64,000 nt of DNA from Jacaranda mimosifolia (lineage: Eukaryota; Streptophyta; Magnoliopsida; Lamiales; Bignoniaceae): contig CM032133.1 in assembly GCA_018894105.1 (NCBI GenBank), positions 17,684,501 through 17,748,500 on the forward strand, written 5' to 3'. Position 1 is the first letter of the stretch. Each line of letters starts with the position of its first letter. Shown one piece after another: positions 60,145 to 64,000 of this stretch. Below the pieces are notes generated by a model, which saw only the letters and a list, made by a program, of their open reading frames with translations, made no database searches and was not told the DNA's origin. Position numbers and translations under genes: made by a program.

Positions 60145-61377
60145 GATGGGTGTTAAATCCAACAAAAATAATTTCCTACTCTAAAGATATGATTTGTAAT
60201 TAGTGGTGAGTAGGGTCGTATTCCACAAAGACTGGTAAATTTTGTTTCCTTCAAGTTTACTAAATAAAATAAAATAGAATAGGGGGATTTTTATGAAATC
60301 GAAAACCTAGAATCTTAAAAATAAATAAATCACAAAAAAATAAGAAATCAATAAGAATGAAATCTAGCCTAGAGTAAAAATCTCAGTTTGGTTCTCATAT
60401 TTGATCATTGATGCAAAGATTAATTCCTCTTTTCTTGAATAAACTGGTTATAGTTACTCGGACGTCCGAATAACCAATTTCTCCTTACTATCTCGATAAC
60501 TAAGAGCAACTCGTTAGTTATTTCCCTTGCCAATAAACAACCCTAAAGAAGCGCTCCTAGGATTTAATTTATCAACAGCACTAAAAACTAGAGAGACCTA
60601 GCCCTAGCCAACAAATACACACAAGCGGGGTTCATTTAGACTAGATTATTTATTCACATAACATAAATAATGCATGTAGTCACCACATATAACTATGTTA
60701 TTTGCCACAAATATTAAAACAATTAAACAATTACGAATTTAATGTTCTAATTGATAGGACAATTATTCTAAGCTATCAAATTTGGGCCCTAAATTCAATG
60801 AACCTGAATAACCGTAATGAAAATGGAAGATAAATAAATACTTAAGGAATAAGGAAAACAAATTATATCATTTAGATCTCACAAATACTGAAGAACCAAA
60901 ACTTCGATAATCCTTTAGGCTAGAAGAAGATTTTAGCAACTCATATTTGAGAGAAAAAGCGCAGAAAACTAAAAATATGCTAAACAAAAGAATGAAAAAC
61001 TACCTTATGAAAAAAACCTAGTTCCCTATAAATAGCCTACTACTCTTAATGCAACTGGGAAACTAATAAGAGTTCTACCAGAATAGGAAAACTAAAATTA
61101 TCCTAATTAAAGAAATAAAAATTAAAATATTCCAAGAATATACAACTGCCAAAATATGTCCGCACTCAAATTATTTCCTTCTTCCATTTCTCGTCTCCTC
61201 GGGAATGCGATCTTTGCTCCAAGCACGTCAAAAACTCGATTTTCAACTGCATAAGCTCGAATCTTCAATTTGCTTCACAAAATATAAAATGAAAGTTAGA
61301 ACCCAACAATTAAGCATTTTTACTATTAATCACAAGGGGAAAATATACGAATAAAAAGACAAAAAATGCAACTTAAC
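60145..61377. mobile_element. Unclassified 1.2 kb insertion in the copia element
   Basis: AGATTTT occurs at 60138-60144 and again at 61378-61384, and dropping one copy with the segment between them restores the copia reading frame exactly, so this is a clean insertion with a 7-bp TSD. It begins GATGGGTGTTAAATCC and ends ATGCAACTTAAC. No convincing terminal inverted repeats, LTRs, poly-A tail or coding region are visible. Near the left end it carries GGTGAGTAGGGTCG. The TSD length fits neither hAT (8), Mutator (9) nor PIF (3) perfectly; a decayed one of these or a retro-insertion are possible. Confidence 0.8.
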
Positions 61378-61384
61378 AGATTTT

Positions 61385-61657
61385 CTTCAGATTTGAAACA
61401 TGATGCACATTTGTTAAGGTCCTTACTATGCCATCGTGCATTCTGATACAAACTGAGCCAATTCCTACTAACTTGCAAGAAGCATCGTTTTCCATAAGCA
61501 CTTTACCACTTTCGTACTTCTGATAAGTAGTAAACCAGTCTTCTCGTGGGCACATGTGGTAGGAACAACCATTATCCAAAATCCATCCAGAACTTAGTAA
61601 TGTTTCGGCAACGTTGAGAACAAGCCTACGATGAGACTTATCATTAATAATTCCCAC
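61385..61657 (-). pseudogene. Copia protease
   Basis: The minus strand reads GWILDNGCSYHMCPREDWF followed by a VGIGSVCIRMHDG segment and VRTLTNVHHVSNLKK, the copia-type protease. The active-site triplet, normally D-S-G, is DNG, so catalysis is doubtful. The frame ends at the insertion border. Confidence 0.9.
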
Positions 61658-61672
61658 GACATCATCCCGTTT

Positions 61673-62400
61673 CTAATAAGAAGTTTCACCTGCATCCTTC
61701 GCCTTCCCTCGTTCCGGACAATTCCATTTCCAGTGTCCCTTTCCACAGCACTTAAAATACTTATCACCGTTTTTAGGCTTGGTTCGAGACTTCGATCGGC
61801 CTCTACTCCTTCTCCTTTCTCTCGGTTTCCCTTTCGCCACCAATTCTTCCCCACTTTTACCATCAGTGCTACCCAGAACATGTTTTCTCCATTCATTGGA
61901 ATTCAATGAGGCCTTCACATTCTCCATTGAAATCGCATCTTTTCCATACAATAAAGTAGTAACCAAGTGCTCAAAAGATTTTGGCAGGGAACACAAGAGA
62001 ATTAAAGCTTGGTCTTCATCTTCAATTTTAACATCTATACTAGCGAGAAAATCACCTTATTGAAAAAATCAATATGCTGAGTAATAGATGCATCTTCCTT
62101 CATTCTTAATGTGTTTAACCACTGTTTCAAATACAACCGATTCATTAGGGACTTCGTCATATAGAGACTCTCTAGTTTTTTCCACAAATCCACTGGCATA
62201 CTTTCTGTGGTGACCTCTCTCAGTATGTTATCTGCCAATAATAACACCAGAGTACTATAAGCAACTCGTCTTTCTCTTCGTTTATCAGTGTTTCTAGCAA
62301 GGAATCTCTGCCCTTTAACGCTCTTTATAAACCTTGTTAACACAGGAAGGCATGAACCTTCATCTTCCATAGCCCAAAGTTGTTCTTCCAATCGAAGTTC
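61673..62400 (-). pseudogene. Copia gag (UBN2 type) with zinc knuckle
   Basis: Two open pieces in different frames cover the gag. 62391-62035 has SLYMTKSLMNRLYLKQWLN and DASITQHIDFFNK, the conserved UBN2-like capsid region. 61996-61673 has SLPKSFEHLVTTLLYGKDAI and a basic stretch GRSKSRTKPKNGDKYF. The zinc knuckle KYFKCCGKGHWKWNC has Tyr where the first Cys is expected but keeps the remaining C-x4-H-x4-C. A frameshift near 62030 separates the two. Confidence 0.9.
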
Positions 62401-62435
62401 TCTACCTTTTACTTCATGCCTGACATTTGATCCAA

Positions 62436-62451
62436 CCTACTCCGATACAAA
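62436..62451 (-). other. Primer-binding site of the copia element
   Basis: On the minus strand, next to the 5' LTR, TTGTATCGGAG resembles the TGGTATCAGAG complement of initiator methionine tRNA used by most plant copia elements, with two changes. Confidence 0.7.
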
Positions 62452-62453
62452 TT

Positions 62454-63171
62454 TGTTAAAACCCAGGAGGATCTATTGTAAAAACTATAAAACAACAGTA
62501 AAGTAATTCAATGAAAACTGACAACAAATTTAATGTGGTTCGACGATGTGCCTAATCTACCCGACAAAGAAAATGATTCTATTGATCTCAAATCAAAGTA
62601 ACAAGTGCAAAATTGAATCTCACGAGAACATTTAACGCCTTCGTTCTAAATTCCGTCTCGAGAAAACTAACTCAAAAGCAGTCTAGAAACCCTCGTGTTA
62701 TGTTTGTGTTGAATTGTCTCGAAAGAAAACTACACTTTATACCCACGATGTAGAGTCTTAGGCCTATTGGGCATGCACCACGTGCCGGGGGCGCATGACT
62801 TGCGCCCCAGCGCACAATTGTTACTGCTGCCTGCTTTACCGAGAAAAATCTCGTGTTGCGTGCCCTAGCGTGGTCGCACCAGGGCACCGTATTCCAGTCA
62901 TCCGTGTGCCCTAGAGTGCGGAACTCGTGCCGGGGTGCGCAGTTCCAATGCCATGGGCACCCTAGTGCGCAATGCCTTGCGCCCTGGCGTGCGTCGCGTC
63001 GTGTCTGTTGGTGCCCATCCTTGCTTTGCTACGCACCTTGGGGCGCCCGTCCTACACCCCAGCATGCCGGCGTATTCTTCTCGAGCCCATTTCAACCCTT
63101 TAACTCTATTTCACTCCATTTCTTCCGATTCTCGTCAATTTAGCCAAAAAATTCAAGGCAAAATCAACATT
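62454..63171 (-). repeat. 5' LTR of the copia element
   Basis: 718 bp, 45 longer than the other LTR, mainly because of extra GC-rich sequence at about 62920-63060 (GCGCCC/GGGCGC-type strings). A TATACCCAC string is shared by both LTRs at about 62737 and 56833. Confidence 0.93.
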
Positions 63172-63176
63172 ATTTC

Positions 63177-63708
63177 TTTTTCTATCTTTTCAAGACAATG
63201 GAGCCTACAATCAACTAAACAATAATAATTAATACTATTACATTAAAATTTTTGACACTATTACATTAAAATATTATTTTCAATCTACATTTTTTCAAAA
63301 TTTTCATAATTCTTATCCAATTACGTTTTCATTTTCACACACAAAATAATAATAAATTAAAAATACATTCTAAAATAATAAAAACAGAAAATGAGAATGA
63401 AAATACAGCCAATCTAGGCCTAAAATTCTTTTTTCCTTTTCAAAACAGCAATTTGTCATGCAGGCAAACAGATGACACTCCGCTGACGTCCTTACAAGAC
63501 TTCCCAGACATGCCTAAGACTTTTGATGTTAAAGGTTTGACCATAGACGCTATTTCTAGGCTACAATTTTCCATGATCAATGGATAATTTGGGAACATGT
63601 ATATATATCAGCTGTTATGATTGGAGTTCGCCCCCTTAGCGTTGCCGACTGCCGACACACCACAGGAAAGGTTTTGAGGCGGGGGCTGCGGCCGAGTGCT
63701 AACGCCCT
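63177..63708. other. Flank of the copia element, nothing recognised
   Basis: AT-rich to about 63420, then more balanced. No gene found. Confidence 0.4.
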
Positions 63709-64000
63709 GGCTACGTTTAGTTATAAATTAGAGTATTTTATTAAAATATTTTGATAAAATAATTTTTGAAAAGTGGGGTAGGGGAATGTGATGATTGTTT
63801 GCTTGTATTTTGAATGATATTTGGAGAATATTTTGGGAGAAAATTATTTGTTTGACTATGTTATGTGAGGGACAAGATGTCACATCAATAAATCTTTTGT
63901 TAGATTGGTAAAATAAAATTGATATTTTAAAATTATTTATATATGTGTATATATAAATTGAGTGGGGGGACAAAAAATCAAAGGGCTAAACATTGAGAAA
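63709..64000. mobile_element. Partial PIF-like element, same family as 36171-38243
   Basis: It starts GGCTACGTTTAGTTATAAATTAGAG and follows, with few gaps, the reverse complement of 38243 back to about 37960, including GGAGAATATTTTGGGAGAAA and CACATCAATAA. It runs off the right edge of the window. The bases before it (CCT) do not look like a TTA/TAA target. Confidence 0.65.

Larger units (their letters stand above)
56539..63171 (-). mobile_element. Ty1/copia retrotransposon (Tork/TNT1-like), complete length, inactive
   Basis: LTRs at 62454-63171 (5') and 56539-57211 (3') flank a minus-strand gag-pol in copia order: gag, protease, integrase, RT, RNase H. A perfect 5-bp TSD, TTATT, lies at 56534-56538 and 63172-63176. 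LTR ends are TGTT(G/A)A...TCAACA. Stops and frameshifts disrupt the polyprotein, and a 1.2 kb unclassified insertion (60145-61384) splits the protease from the integrase. Sequence similarity to the TNT1/Tork type is strong in the gag (SLYMTKSLMNRLYLKQ) and pol motifs. Confidence 0.96.

Overview
The window reads as a repeat-rich, AT-rich stretch of a flowering-plant (probably eudicot) nuclear chromosome. It holds Ty3/gypsy and Ty1/copia retrotransposons, CACTA, hAT and PIF/Harbinger-like DNA transposons, and one intact gene with a plant-type AlkA-class DNA glycosylase product. No bacterial, organellar or CRISPR features are visible. All calls come from reading the sequence by eye; no database search was possible.

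Layout. 1-2142: relic of a gypsy gag gene and plain flank. 2143-9526: non-coding sequence resembling long chromovirus-type LTRs. 10547-21548: a deep nest in which nearly every layer is bounded by a target-site duplication (TSD). A hAT-like element contains a 9.7 kb CACTA element. That element contains a hAT-like element whose right end was tandemly duplicated. The second duplicate was split by a 3.7 kb solo-LTR-like block, which itself holds another hAT-like element. 22296-22883: one more hAT-like element. 23308-24474: a DNA-3-methyladenine glycosylase (HhH-GPD) gene without introns, the only convincing host gene. 25887-30217: a hAT element with a decayed BED/DUF659-type transposase, invaded by a small hAT element; a relative of that small element sits at 33478-34248. 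30226-42050: intergenic sequence with further hAT-like and PIF-like elements. 42051-44030: gypsy integrase relic with 3' tandem repeats. 45249-56071: a nearly complete but inactivated Tat-type gypsy element with LTRs, gag, protease, RT, two RNase H regions, integrase, 3' tandem repeats and an antisense extra ORF. 56539-63171: a complete-length but inactivated Tork/TNT1-like copia element on the minus strand, with a perfect 5-bp TSD and a 1.2 kb unclassified insertion.

The mobile genes do not work together as a system. They are independent, mostly dead elements accumulated around one DNA-repair gene. I found no convincing undescribed system. The best leads are the five-level nest, paired imperfect hairpins inside the CACTA element, an inverted start in one LTR, the well-preserved antisense ORF, and an unclassified insertion with a 7-bp TSD.
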